From Chlorops oryzae (taxonomy: Eukaryota; Arthropoda; Insecta; Diptera; Chloropidae), in the NCBI GenBank assembly GCA_020466095.1, contig CM035809.1, positions 28,229,563 through 28,293,562 on the forward strand: a DNA stretch of 64,000 nt, given 5' to 3'. Every line of letters starts with the position of its first letter. Positions within the stretch are counted from its first letter, which is position 1. The translations under genes and the position numbers were made by a program. Positions 26,388 to 37,562 of the stretch are shown here, in pieces. The notes below the pieces were generated by a model. That model was not told the DNA's origin. It worked only from the letters and a program-made list of their open reading frames with translations, and made no database searches.

Positions 26388-26530
26388 CCGATAGCACAGG
26401 AATTCCTTCAAATACTTATTTAACACATCGAAACATATGCAAACAGTTACAATCAAAAGCGCAGTTAATTGTAACTGCTTCTATACGTTTGAATGTGCTG
26501 AATATTTGGTGAAATTCCAGCGCATTAGTA
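26388..26530. mobile_element. Palindromic element (relative of 20363-20726)
   Basis: Left arm TAGCACAGGAATTCCTTCAA then CAAACAGTTACAA; right arm inverted GCGCTGGAATTTCACCAAAT then AAGCAGTTACAA. About 140 bp; it forms one large hairpin. Confidence 0.6.
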
Positions 26531-26788
26531 AGTCGTTTCAGCTAAATTGTTAAGGCGTTTGCGTTATCAAGTGGGCAATAATCGTCTGACTATATGTTCC
26601 TGTCGCCTTTGTGAAATCAGTGGCGTAGCGAGGACTAATCTATACGTGGGCGAGATGAATTATCGAGGCCCTATAATTTTTGTTATACTTACAAACTATG
26701 CCTGTATCTTTCATCTCATGCTCTCTTACATCGGAGTCTGTAAGACCAAAAATTTTCTAAAGCTCTCTTACGTAATTAATGGACAGCC

Positions 26789-26935
26789 CATGATACAAGA
26801 AAACAAGATTGCGCCATGCTATTAAAAAAAAATTAAAAAGCCGGTTTAACATGGGAAACAACAAAAACGAATCGCGATTTTGAGTTTGTGACGTTTCCTC
26901 TCTCCAGTGGAGCTATCTTGTTTTCTTGTATCATG
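26789..26935. mobile_element. P-like MITE, copy 1 (internally deleted)
   Basis: Ends CATGATACAAGAAAACAAGA and its inverse; perfect 8-bp flanking duplication GGACAGCC at 26781-26788 and 26936-26943. 147 bp; lacks about 85 internal bases present in copies 2 and 3. CATGAT termini plus 8-bp duplications are features of the P superfamily. Confidence 0.88.
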
Positions 26936-27163
26936 GGACAGCCTAAGTCCTTAAATTGACTTGGCACGAGGCCTTTTTAGGCCACGGCTAGCTACGGTAC
27001 TGTATGAAATCCCACCTACAAAAATATTAGGGACGAGTTCAAGAGACTGTTTCCTTCATTTTGATCTTTTTTAATGAAATCTAATGACTTTTGAAATTAA
27101 TTCCATGTGTCACATGGCTTAACTGTGACAGTAGCAGAAGCTACTCGAAAACTTAGCAGAAAC

Positions 27164-27394
27164 CATGATACAAGAAAACAAGATAGCGCCACTTCAGTAC
27201 CGCTATTTTGTGGCTCTCTCTGAGAGCCGAAAATTGATTTTGTGACGTCACTGAGCAAGAAATTGTTGTTGTTTCCCATGCTATTGAAAAAAGTAAAAAG
27301 CCGGTTTAACATGGGAAACAACAACAACGAATCGCGATTTTGAGTTTGTGACGTTTCCTCTCTCTATCGCGCTATCTTGTTTTCTTGTATCATG
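27164..27394. mobile_element. P-like MITE, copy 2
   Basis: 231 bp, same ends, perfect 8-bp duplication GCAGAAAC at 27156-27163 and 27395-27402. The interior carries GAGTTTGTGACG and TTTTGTGACGTCACTGAG on opposite halves and a GGGAAACAACAACAACG / GTTGTTGTTTCCC inverted pair, so most of the element folds on itself. Confidence 0.9.
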
Positions 27395-27599
27395 GCAGAA
27401 ACCACATTAAAATTTTCACTCAGTTCTTAAAATGAATTTTTCGGATTTTTTGGGTTTTTGGTCCAAAACACTCTAAACTTCCTCTTGCCGGGGCCCTTTT
27501 TTTTTTGGTTAATGTCTCATAATGGTTCATTATACCACTGTGCCCAATATAAGCACACTCCCTAAGCACTGTTTCCCTGGCTACGGCCCTGGAGAATAC

Positions 27600-28665
27600 A
27601 TCCTAAATTAAGTTGAATTTCGAATGTTTTGCAGAGACTTTGGAGTGTTAGGTCTTAAGGGAAATATTTAGGGAAGCTTTTAATTATGAGAAAATTTCAA
27701 AAAAAACTTTATGAATTTTCCTTTTCAGGGGTTACACAAATCTCCTAAAAAGAAACTAACAGCAGTGCCTCGGAATAGTTTAAAAAACTTTCTGATTGAA
27801 AATGTGTTGCGAAAAAATATTCCTCTTTATCAACATTTCCCTAAAAGATTTTTTCTCTTCATTTTCGGTACTCTCTTTTCGCCAGCGAATATTTGCAAAA
27901 AAAAAAAATACCAATAATTATTCCCAAGAAGGAGTTGCTATTAACGACTTAACTTATCGGGCCGCCAATCATCATTAAGGCAACAAGAAAATGAATATCG
28001 ACGATCGGGCAGAATGTTGTACCACGTTCCGCCTTAATTAAACAAAATTTACAACGTGAGTCCAGTCTATACATACATAAGTCCTTTCGGCACTTTCACA
28101 AATTTTGAACGGGATGAAAAAAGGGATGCCATGCAATTGCCCAAAAAATTACAAAAAAATAAAAATAAATAAATAAAATATAAATACTCGTAAAAACACG
28201 CCTTTTCTGCGTGCTCTTCGCGGTCAGAATATTTATTTTATTTTTTGAATTCTTCATTTTTGGGTTCCAGATATGCCAATCTGTGCTCCTTTTTTTTTTT
28301 TGTTGAAATGTTTCCCTCGTTCGTTCTTTCCCGTGGGCATTTTTTTGGCGAATTAACGAAATTACAGGCCTTTGTCGTCGTCATTGTCCACGTTGTTAAA
28401 TTCCATGTGAGATAAAAAAAAGGAAAGTGGGTCTGTATTTATGTCTTACTACAAAGCAGCTTAAAGGGAACAAGTGGGACATGATGATGCTGGATGCTGG
28501 TTGGTTGGTTGGTTGGTCGACAGCGACAACAAATCGCGCTATTTGGTGCGAATTTCAAAGATCTCTCATTGGCAGACATTGGCTTTTTGAAACGCAAGGT
28601 ACTCAAATTTCCCAATTGAAAATACGAAATGGTTATTAATATGCCTCAGAATTTGAATATGTAAA
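27600..28665. other. AT-rich spacer, nothing identified
   Basis: Scattered homopolymers and a 28489-28515 TGGTTGGT run; the short open frames show no domain or codon pattern I recognise. Confidence 0.5.
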
Positions 28666-28669
28666 ATAA

Positions 28670-29272
28670 TGAAAAAAAATTTTTTTTTAAATATTTTAAA
28701 AATATTCAAAAAAAATGCAACAAATTCAAAATTTTCAAAAAATATTTAAAAAATATTCAAACAAAAATGCAAAAAATTCAAAATATTCAAAAAATTCAAA
28801 ATATTCGAAAAAATCAAAAAAGTCAAAAAATTCAAAAAAATTCAAAAAAGTCAAAAAATTCAAAAAATACAAAAATTGAAAAAATCAAGAAAATCAAAAA
28901 ATTGAAAAAATTAAAAAAATTGAATAAATTAAAAAAATTAAAAAAGTTAAAAAAATTTTAAAAATTGAGAAAATTAAAAAAATTGAAAAAATTGAATAAA
29001 TTCAAAAAATTGAATAAATTGAAAAAAATGAAAAAATTGAATAAAATGAAAGAATTGAAAAAACTCAAAAAATTCAAAAAAACAAAAAATTTAAAAAATT
29101 CAAAAAAATTGAAAAAAACTGAAAAAATTCAAAACAATCAAAAAATTGAAAGAGTTGAACAAATTGAAAAAATTGAAAAATTGAAAAAATTGAAAAATTC
29201 AAAAATTTACAAAAATTGAAAAAATTCAAAAAATTGAAAAAAAATAAAAAAAAAATAAAAAAATTCAAAATC
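28670..29272 (+). repeat. 600-bp degenerate AAAATT(C/G)A array
   Basis: Units of 8-10 bases (AAAAATTCAAAA, AAAATTGAA) repeated without a strict period. The plus strand is strongly A-rich; the first part favours TTC, the later part TTG. The lysine/leucine frames across it (28767-28961, 28965-29219) are products of the repeat. Confidence 0.9.
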
Positions 29273-29465
29273 CGAGCTCCAGTTATTAAATTTTTCATCG
29301 ACGTATGCAGTGGTGTGCGTTTAAGGGAGTTGCAAAATTCGAGGAATAATAAAGGAATATGAAAAATTAATCGGTTGGAAGAGAAAAATTAGGAACCAAA
29401 GGGACATGAAAAATAAGTCGATTAGAAGAGAAAAAAAAATAGGCGAAATGCGATATTCTTAAGCC

Positions 29466-29591
29466 AGGGGCGTCTACGCGGGATGGTTGTGGGGTTCAAT
29501 CTCCTTCCGAAATGCGGCAAATACTCTCGAATAAAGTTTCTTTTTTATGCCTAAAACCTCTCCCGAAATAATTTTCTGCGCACGCGCCCCA
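29466..29591. mobile_element. CAGGGGCGT-type MITE (hAT-like), short complete copy
   Basis: Starts CAGGGGCGTCTACGCGGG then GGGGTTCAATCTCCTTCCGA; ends CTCTCCCGAAATAATTTTCT then GCGCACGCGCCCC. The two ends, especially CCCGAAATAATTTTCTGC, recur at about 30435, 32750, 48890, 54890 and in every unit of the 144-bp satellite, defining a common family of this window. Confidence 0.6.
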
Positions 29592-30384
29592 ACGTATCTA
29601 TAGAAAACTTTTCGATCTTATGTAGCGCCATTATGGTTCTTTGTAAGAAAAAAAAAAAAAAAATGCCATAAATTGCAGTTGTCAACTTGTCCGCTATTCA
29701 GGACACGCATGGTATGACAGCTAATTATACGAATTTAAGCCTCAAATTTAGGGACATCGCAAAATCGATTGGAACGTGGGAACATTTCGAACCAATCAAA
29801 TGAACAATTTTTAATGAAATTATTAAGGAATAACCCGTTAAATTTCCTTTTCCAAAAAGCGATTTTAAGGTTCAAAACAAAAAAAAAAAGAAACTCCAAC
29901 TGAAAACGAAAGTGAAGTAGACCCAGCCGCTCCCAAACCGCCGTCGATTCGGCTTCCCAAGACATTGTTATTGCGCATGCGCGACAGTATTTTCTACGAT
30001 TTGTAGACAGCGACGCGTGATTAATAGCAACGCCGTTGGTGGGTGAGGCTCGAGCCAGCGTGCCGCATGCAAAACGATTTCGCTCAATGCGATCTCACGT
30101 AGCGCTCGCTGCTCTGTATGAACTGACGCGCAATGGACGTCGGTCGGTCGGATGGATTGTTAAGATTGAATGGATTCAATGAATGAATGGCTACGTGTGT
30201 CATTGATGGATTTGTCTCATAGCTCTTATGTTAATGACTAGTCGGATGAAGATCCTTGTGGAATGTTAAAGCTTCGTGGGACAAGTTTTTTTCTTTCGTA
30301 TTTTTATAACTTTTTTTTTTGTCTTTGGAACATCAGGAAAGGGCCTCTTTATTGACTATTTTAATGGCGAAAATTTCCTTCTAC

Positions 30385-30430
30385 AATTCAATTCAATTCA
30401 ATTCAATTCAATTCAATTCAATTCAATTCA
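30385..30430. repeat. (AATTC)n microsatellite
   Basis: Nine or so copies of AATTC directly before a CAGGAGCGTACG element end. Confidence 0.9.
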
Positions 30431-30434
30431 GCTC

Positions 30435-30800
30435 CAGGAGCGTACGCAAAAAGCTATTTCGGGAGGGGTTATTTGTGGAACAAAAAAAGTTAAAATCAAG
30501 ACTATTTTCTCTTCTTTTGTCCTTCCTTGCATTGCGGAGGGGAGTTTTGATATCCGCAATCAACCCCATATGTACGCTCCTAAATTTACAATGTCGCATT
30601 TCTCCTTTTTTCTCTTCTTATCGACAAAATTTTCATGTTCCTTTATGATGCAGCGCGATTTTGAACCCCCAAAATAGCCTCCTGTGTATGCTCATTAGTT
30701 TTAGAACGTCACATTACTCTTCTCATCTTTCTAATTTTCCTTAGCGGCTCCCTCGTATTTCAGAAGGAGTTTGAGACCAGCCCCCCTGGGTACGTCACTG
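30435..30800. mobile_element. CAGGAGCGTACG element (hAT-like family)
   Basis: Left end CAGGAGCGTACGCAAAA then GCTATTTCGGGAGGGGTTA; right end, inverted, CAGTGACGTACCCAGGGGGG. The interior repeats the motif of a GTATGCTCATTAG or GTACGCTCCTAA phrase, suggesting fused copies. No clear 8-bp duplication. Confidence 0.45.
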
Positions 30801-30803
30801 TTG

Positions 30804-31936
30804 AGTCGAATTCAAGAAGCTTTGGAAGACCGCATCCACAGCCCTAAATGCATAAATTAAGCTCGAACTGGACCTGGAAGAAACTTTGAGTGGTAAGTAA
30901 GTTCATGGATAAGAAGGAAGCAGAGCGTAGAGGCCGAGTCCAGCGGCATGAGGCGCGGTCCACTGCGTGCGGTTGAAGGCGTCGGCGTCGTAACTGTAAA
31001 CTGTGATCTAGAATTGTTCGGCTAGCATTCGTCAATCCGTCAAAACGTCGCGAAGACTCAAAGGGAGCCGGTGCCGCGTTGCTGATTTATGAGTGCAATA
31101 ATTGAGAAAATTCGGCGGTCGACGGTCGGCATTGCGTGCTGCATGAAGGTGCAACGGACGCTCTGCTCAGCCGAACAAATTGGTCAGTGAGCGCAAAATC
31201 CCAGCTCGCTAGATAACTGGCTGGCTGGCTGACTAATTTCATCTTCGCTGACTAAGCGCAAGCGCATCCACGGCGCTGTGATTAATGCGAAATGCATTTC
31301 GATCAGTGAAGCTTATCTGATCTGCCAAGAGGCGGTGCGCATGCGCACGCGCACGCATGCTCCGTTAAGCTGCCCAGTCACTGACTCCAATTCGTCAGAG
31401 ATTCCTGCTTCACCTGCTTTTTTTCAGTGAATCTTTCCTTTTTTTTTTTAACGATCGACAAAGCCACAAAATTTGGTCAGGTTCTAATGACCGATCACAA
31501 TAATCATAAAATCAAGCCCTTTACCTTCTGATGCGGCCATGTGCCCAAAGCCTTCGGCTGTCTTTACGAATGTTCGTCTTAATTGGGTCACGCAGCACAT
31601 GCATCATTGCCACTATCGACCCCAATAGCGTAAGTTATTGCATGGACATTACGATCCGCTGTCCGTCGTGATTTCCGATCACAAAGTAAAATGGTCCGAA
31701 TAATTTCGGCAATTCGCATTTCGATGCGCTTATCTCAATGGCATCGCGCATCTTCGAAATCGAAATCGAAATCGCTGCGCGCATGCGTGTTCCGGTGAAA
31801 TTTTCGGTTGCATCGAGCACGTACGCGAGCGCAGATTCGCGAGAAGGGCGGACGCTGAAAACGAAGCAGCATTTGACATCGTCGGCGTTATCCGCTTTCG
31901 TTAATGAGAAACGTGACATGCTGAATACGCGACTCG

Positions 31937-31982
<46 letters not shown>

Positions 31983-32400
31983 CCACTCTGCTTCTTCTGA
32001 GTTGTGTTGTTGTTGCCGCTGTGAAACGAAGCAAAAGATATTGGCGCGTTCGGTTCATTTGGCTGAAAATTGCCATCTTTTGGCAAGTGTTTGGTGCGGG
32101 AGTTGTGCGGGCAGGCGGTTGCTGCGGGCCATAAATATGGTAATTCCTGTCCTGTGTCTTAGGACGATCGGTCACGGGCAGCTGTATTCTCAGGCAATAA
32201 AAAAAAATCGTTACTGGAAAAAGTTTTTACTTAAAGTTGGGGGCACAATTCGTGACTTGATAGACAGTCTATTTGGTCTGGTGGTGGATACCCAGACCCG
32301 GGGTTCTTACTCTATGGCATTATGTACATACCTAAGTAGTAGCGACGACTGGGAGCTTGACAATTTTATGCTATATGTGTGAATTGATCCCAAAGATCAG
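30804..32400. other. GC-richer spacer with microsatellites; no gene found
   Basis: Contains GCATGCGCACGCGCACGCAT (about 31339), GAAATCGAAATCGAAATCG at 31755-31775, and a (CT)n tract at 31937-31979. Less AT-rich than its surroundings, so it may hold conserved non-coding DNA or a distant gene's 5' exon, but I see no supported exon. The 214-codon open frame at 31738-32382 has no recognisable domain. Confidence 0.35.
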
Positions 32401-32406
32401 TAGGAC

Positions 32407-32638
32407 AATGATACAAGAAAACAAGATAGCGCCACTTCAGTACCGCTATTTTGTGGCTCTCTCTGACAGCCGAAAATTGAGTTTGTGACGTCACTGAGCG
32501 AGAAATTGTTGTTGTTTCCCATGCTATTCAAAAAAGTAAAAAGCCGGTTTCACATGGGAAACAACAACAACGAATCGCGATTTTGAGTTTGTGACGTTTC
32601 CTCTCTCAAGTGGCGCTATCTTGTTTTCTTGTATCATG
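32407..32638. mobile_element. P-like MITE, copy 3
   Basis: 232 bp, nearly identical to copy 2 across its length; first base changed (AATGATAC instead of CATGATAC). Perfect 8-bp duplication AGTAGGAC at 32399-32406 and 32639-32646. Confidence 0.9.
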
Positions 32639-32649
32639 AGTAGGACCTT

Positions 32650-34250
32650 ATTTTTGCATAGTTTTTGAAGTTTAAGCTCTTTCCGAATTCCAAGGCATCA
32701 CAAAGGAGCTCTAGAAAATAGTCATGATATGACGTTCTGTTATGCCTAAAATTATTCCCGAAATAATTTTCTGTCCATGCGCCTGGCTTCCGCCATTAGA
32801 CCTCTCCTTTAAGCAATTCAAAACAGCCAATCGGGTGACTTCAAACTGGGATCTTCAAGACCTTTGTGAAAATATATTCAAAAATCTCTCGAAAATTTAG
32901 AAGTCTTAACCCACAGAAACAATGGTACAACACCTGCACAACCGTTTTCCACCGTTGAACTGAAGCAGTCCCATCCCTGGACATTCATACGGCTTTTTAT
33001 GAAGCGCCAATGCCGCCGCGCGCTGCCTCAGACAACATTGGCACTTCTTGTTGTTCCCCCCCGATATGGTGTTTCCTCCATAGTCAGGTTCATAGTTTGT
33101 CGAGGGCGTTCGACGTTTCGTTCTACTGAACTACTTCCCTAAATTGTTCCCTCTCCGCATGGTCCTCTCGTTCTTTGCACTATCTTTACTGCCATTCGGA
33201 CAGTTCTTCTTCTTCTTCTTCTTCTTCATGTCGCACCACTATTTCTATTCACTTGTTGTTATTGTTGTTTTTTTGTGTGGGCAATTGTTGTTCGGCATCT
33301 GTATGTGGGCTCTTTGCTAACTGCTGCCAGTGCTGCCTGAACTGTCGGAGTTCAATGCTGCCATCGGCACTTTGCATAAGTGCAGTCGTCGCGACGTCAG
33401 TGGACCGAAGCATGCGGCAATGACACCATCGAAAATAGCAACAGCAACAGCGAAAGCAACTACAACAACAACAAAAATCTACAACAATAAAATCCCAAAA
33501 ATGTAGGAATAAACCTAAAAGAGGAAAAATACTTCAATCGCGATGGAGACGACAACGAATTGTTCCCTCAACCCGCTGTGGCTCTTGGTCAGGCCATCCG
33601 TTTGTCCGTCTGTCGGGATCCGTTTTGGTTGAATTAGCTTTACAAGCCTTCGCAGCGAGACTGACCCATTGGCACAGAAAGAAAGACGCGGATGCGGACT
33701 CTGCTTGGGCGATATACCGTTCTCTCTCTCTCTCTCTCGGTCGTTCTCTGACTATTTCGCAAAGGCGAAGAATAAGTGATTTAGGCGGGCGGTTTTAGTG
33801 AATGATGTTTGGGAGGAGAAGAGCACAAAGCCATCGAGAGTGAAAACATAGACAAGGAAATTTTAGTGATCGTTGGTCTTTGGGTTTTTTTAATTAAAAA
33901 AAAATGTTTATTTATTTAACAAAGGCGGACATATTTCAATCCCATGTGGGTCTAAAAGCATCCACTTTGAAATAATCACGTGAACCGTTTGAACCGTTTT
34001 ATCGAAAATATTAAAAATTTTCTGAAAAATGGTAGTTCAGAGCCCATGAAAGTGCCTTTTTCTCTCTCACTGTTGTAAGGTTAGGGTGATCGTACATAAA
34101 TCAAGGGATATTTGTGGTCTTAAGCAGACACTTAGGGGGTTAATGTCCTTTCGGATATTTTTAGTGACAATCTTTTTTAATATTTCAAGATCAAAAATAG
34201 TACTTGGACCTTTCAGGAGATGGTTTTTGTTAACCCTTAACTGCATGATT
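32650..34250. other. Spacer; (CT)n and CAA-rich stretches
   Basis: A fragment of the CCCGAAATAATTTTCTG family near 32755, a TTC run at 33205-33230, CAACAGCAACAGC- and ACAACAACAAC-rich DNA at 33436-33490 and (CT)n at 33720-33740. The 33175-33423 frame begins with a serine run from the TTC repeat; I do not regard it as a gene. Confidence 0.4.
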
Positions 34251-34254
34251 TTTT

Positions 34255-34440
34255 TTTGTCGCGCCCGAATATAAACAGCTGATTGCCTTTCCGATCTGGA
34301 TAGAAATTTTGATACATACCGGAGTCCGCATGATCTGCATGAAAGTTCTTAGAGACATAACCACTATTTGCCGCATTCTTAAATTCGGGACTTAAGACTA
34401 CGCAAATAAGTACCTATCGCGTCTTTCGTCGTTCACATGC
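34255..34440. repeat. Dispersed repeat with ATTCGGGACTTAA motif, copy 2
   Basis: CACTATTTGCCGCATTCTTA followed by AATTCGGGACTTAAGACTAC matches 21621-21665; also shares TGTCGCGCCCGA and the AAATTTTGATACATA segment with copy 1. Confidence 0.6.
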
Positions 34441-34466
34441 GGTAGAGTGAATTTTTACTAATTAGT

Positions 34467-34689
34467 CAGGGATGTCACAGAATCCGGCAGCTGTCGGAAT
34501 CGGAATTAAAACCGATCGAAATTTCATACAGAATTTACAAGTTTTGTTGTTTTCGGTTTTGATTTTGAACTATTATCGGTTCTCGATTGCACATAACCCT
34601 ATTTTATCCGGATGTATATGAATTATATATGAAAATTTAGTCAACTAAAAATCCAATTCCGATAGCAATCGGATTCTGTGACACCCCCG
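34467..34689. mobile_element. CAGGG MITE, copy B
   Basis: Ends CAGGGATGTCACAGAATCC and, inverted, CGGGGGTGTCACAGAATCC; AGT on both sides (34464-34466, 34690-34692). Directly followed by GGTTTCAAATAGCGCAGGAA, an end of the palindromic family that also hosts copy A. Confidence 0.82.
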
Positions 34690-34857
34690 AGTGACTGGTT
34701 TCAAATAGCGCAGGAATATCTGCAAAATATATGGAGCGAGTTTCAGTCAAGTGTGGCGTCGCACTACCGGGGTATTTGACCCGAAAAGTTGGCGGAAAGT
34801 CGAATTATCGGATCTCAATGTTATAGATTTGTTCCCCCTTTTTTGGGTAGAATATAT

Positions 34858-35500
34858 CTTCTTCTTCTTCTTGCGTGTTTAACTATCCCGGTCTATCCCG
34901 GGGTCCGCAAAACGCGACCAGTTCCTCCATTTTGTTCTGTCGATTGCATCATCCGAGGTAAGTCCTAAAGCCTCTAGGTCCCATTTTATTGTGTCCATCC
35001 AGTGCTGTTTCGGACGTTTCCCGCCTTTTCCCAATATTTGGCGCAACTCCATAGCGTCTAAGGATGTCTACGTTTGGAACATGATCAAGACGAGTGAGTC
35101 CGGATTTCCAGCGAAGCATCTTTGTTTCCATAACACTAACCTTTCTTTCTGCTACTTTCGTTGCTGGTAGACATTCGGTACTACAAAGAGCGACTGGTCT
35201 GATGACTGCGCGGTAAATTTTGGATTTTAAGCGGTCGCTTATCTTTTTATCGCACATAACACCAGTCGTTGAACGACACTTAAGCCAAGCGGCGTTAACT
35301 CTCTCAGTAACTTCGCGAGTGATCGTCCTGTCAGCAGAAAGTGTCGACCCAAGATATTTAAATTTTTCCGTCCTTGGTAGGTCAGTGTGATTTATTTTGA
35401 TGGTCCCTGCTTCGCAGTTGTCTGTTGTCATGTATTCTGTTTTCCCGACATTCAAACGTAGTCCAAACATAGACAATCTATCATGCCAGTCTTTTTATAT
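34858..35500 (-). mobile_element. RTE-type LINE, 5'-truncated, 3' end with AAG repeats
   Basis: Minus strand, C-terminal part of a non-LTR reverse transcriptase: FGLRLNVGKTEYM, FKYLGSTLSADRTI, TGVMCDKKISDRLKSKIYR, RPVALCSTECLPATK and METKMLRWKSGLTRLDHVPN are typical of the RTE clade. After GVAPNIGKRR the frame shifts; the downstream phase gives WMDTIKWDLEALGL and FADPGIDRDS then a stop, followed at once by (AAG)n at 34872-34858. A stretch between GVAPN and RPKQHW is missing. No intact protein. Confidence 0.85.
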
Positions 35501-35504
35501 ATTG

Positions 35505-37270
35505 AACTTAATGTAATCAGCTGTTTTTTTTTTACCTCTAAAGTACCTTTAACTAGTGATGAGTAGATACTCGACGCGTCGATTGGTATCGATTCCATAT
35601 GTTTGTCTCTATTGAATATTTGAAGAAGTTCTTCGACTCCGGGAGACCAGGCATAATTTTGTTAAGTCGTCGTAAGACTCTCCCCACCTAAAACAGATGT
35701 AAAATTTTCTCAATTATAGATATGTACACCCATTCACCTATACAAAATTGCTGTAATTCGAACTATCAATGCTCCAATGCAGCTGAGTAGCCAGCCTCAT
35801 TCCATTTTTAGTCTTCGGCTCGTTATATATATCATTTGTCAAAACATAATTCGATAATGACGCAGATTTGTATTGTCTTCGCTTCCGGAATTTCAAGGAA
35901 ATCCAATTATTACAAACGCTTACATATAAGTATGTATGTATGCATTTATATCGGTGCTTGTCTAATGCTCTTAATGCAATCACTTTGAAGGCTCTCCACA
36001 CTCTCAACTCTTCAGCGTTTGCGTTTGGAATCTTTGACGTAATAGTTTTTGACAGCATTTAACAATTTGTGTCATCAAGTGAGCGGATAATCACACGAAA
36101 CAGCTGTAATGGATATTAAATATATGGTATTAAAGAAGAAGAAGAAAAAATGCCAAGTGGAAATGTCATTGTCGCTGTCGTAGTCATTATTCATGACGGT
36201 AAAAAGGGAGCATTTTGAAAAGGAAGTGGGCAAAATGTATCGTGTCACGGGACAAAGGCGAATGCTGAAAACTATTTTTAGAGGGGATTTGTGGTGAGGG
36301 GTGACTGATTTCTCGTGTTGCTTTGTGTCTTCTGGCATAACGGAAGTAGTTTGAGCCATTTTAACTGTGAAGCACCTGTGAAGAAGGTAAACGGAGACCG
36401 CTTTTTATGATCTCTGATTAAAGTCATTGTCGATGGCATTTCTCACTGGTATGGTTTTATAGCCATACATTCACATTCGAATCGTTTAGATGCGGCAAAT
36501 CTTACTGATTAAATTTTCTTTCGTTTGAAATCGCACGAAAGTTTTCGCCAATTCATCTTGGCACACACACACACACACACACACGCCCAAGAGGGAAGAC
36601 GCACACACACATATGTACATGTGTAAATAAAAAACAGGAGATTTTTCCACATCGCTAAAGAACAGTGAAAAGCACTTGCCGCAATTCCGTTCGGCAAAGA
36701 AACGATTTCACAAAGCGGCATGCGGAACACCGCATTCCATGATCGGCACTCCGCACTCCCCGCGCTGCAGCAGCAATTTGCGTTGACGCACCTTCTTTGG
36801 TGTGCCAACAACAACAACAACGACAACGGACAACGGCAACAAACACTCTTAATGACTCCAATGATAAATGCAGATTGCAAGCTCTCGCTCTCTCTCTCTC
36901 TCTCGCACTCACTCACACACACGTTCGTACATCATATTGATTGACGTTCGCAATGATGCGTTGCGGAATTATGAAAATTCGCTTTTCTCGAGCTGCGATC
37001 GTCATGTTCACAATAGAAAGGAAAACTTCTCCAAAAAAGGCACAAAAGAGAGGAACAAAGAAGAGACACAGACTTGGGAGGTACCCCCACCGTCTAGGTC
37101 AAAGTGATATATGTCCATGGGAGCGAATTATTAGTTGACATCCCAAAAGGAAATTCTTGTCGTAAGCACTAGCGTCTGGAGGGTAGATTTTTTTAGGGGG
37201 TTCAAACCCCCATTCGAGATTTTTGGGATCACAAAAAGTTAAAATAAAATACAAAATTACGAAAGGCCAT
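35505..37270. other. Spacer; CA and CT microsatellites
   Basis: (CA)n at 36561-36584, (CT)n at 36886-36904 and CAACAACAACAACGACAACG at 36811-36835. Several short frames, none with a recognisable product. Confidence 0.4.
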
Positions 37271-37437
37271 AAGGGAGCGTTCAAGTATTACGTAACGCAA
37301 TTAGAGGGGAGGGGGCGGGATATTGTAAAACGTTACGATGTTTTACTGGCCTGTGCAAAAAAAAGGTTAATTCGCGTTAAATGGGGCGGGCGTTTAAAAA
37401 TCTTCAAAAATGCCGTTACGTAATACTTGAACGCTGC
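37271..37437. mobile_element. MITE with AGCGTTCAAGTATTACGTAACG ends
   Basis: Left GGGAGCGTTCAAGTATTACG, right inverted GGCAGCGTTCAAGTATTACG, each continuing TAACG; about 165 bp. Target duplication unclear. Confidence 0.75.
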
Positions 37438-37562
37438 CTCAGTTGAGCGGGAAAACTACGTATGGGTAATTTAGGGGGTTAAAACCGCTTCTGAAATACT
37501 CGGAATAAAAAAAAAAAATATTACAAGAAAATAATAAAAATACAGAAATATGTAGTGCCTAA

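Larger units (their letters stand above)
26618..27592. mobile_element. Possible hAT-like element or fragment pair hosting two P-like MITEs
   Basis: CAGTGGCGTAGCGAGG at 26618 and, inverted at 27592, CAGGGCCGTAGCCAGGG resemble hAT-type ends. No convincing 8-bp duplication (TGTGAAAT against GAGAATAC), so either the flanks have decayed or two unrelated ends are seen. Two P-like MITEs lie within. Confidence 0.35.

Noticed and set aside
28767..29219. Lysine-rich frames
   Set aside because: Products of the AAAATTSA array.
31738..32382. 214-residue plus frame across a CT tract
   Set aside because: No start context, no domain, includes a leucine/serine run from (CT)n.
34086..34274. Short frame overlapping a repeat
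   Set aside because: Runs into the ATTCGGGACTTAA dispersed repeat; no gene signal.
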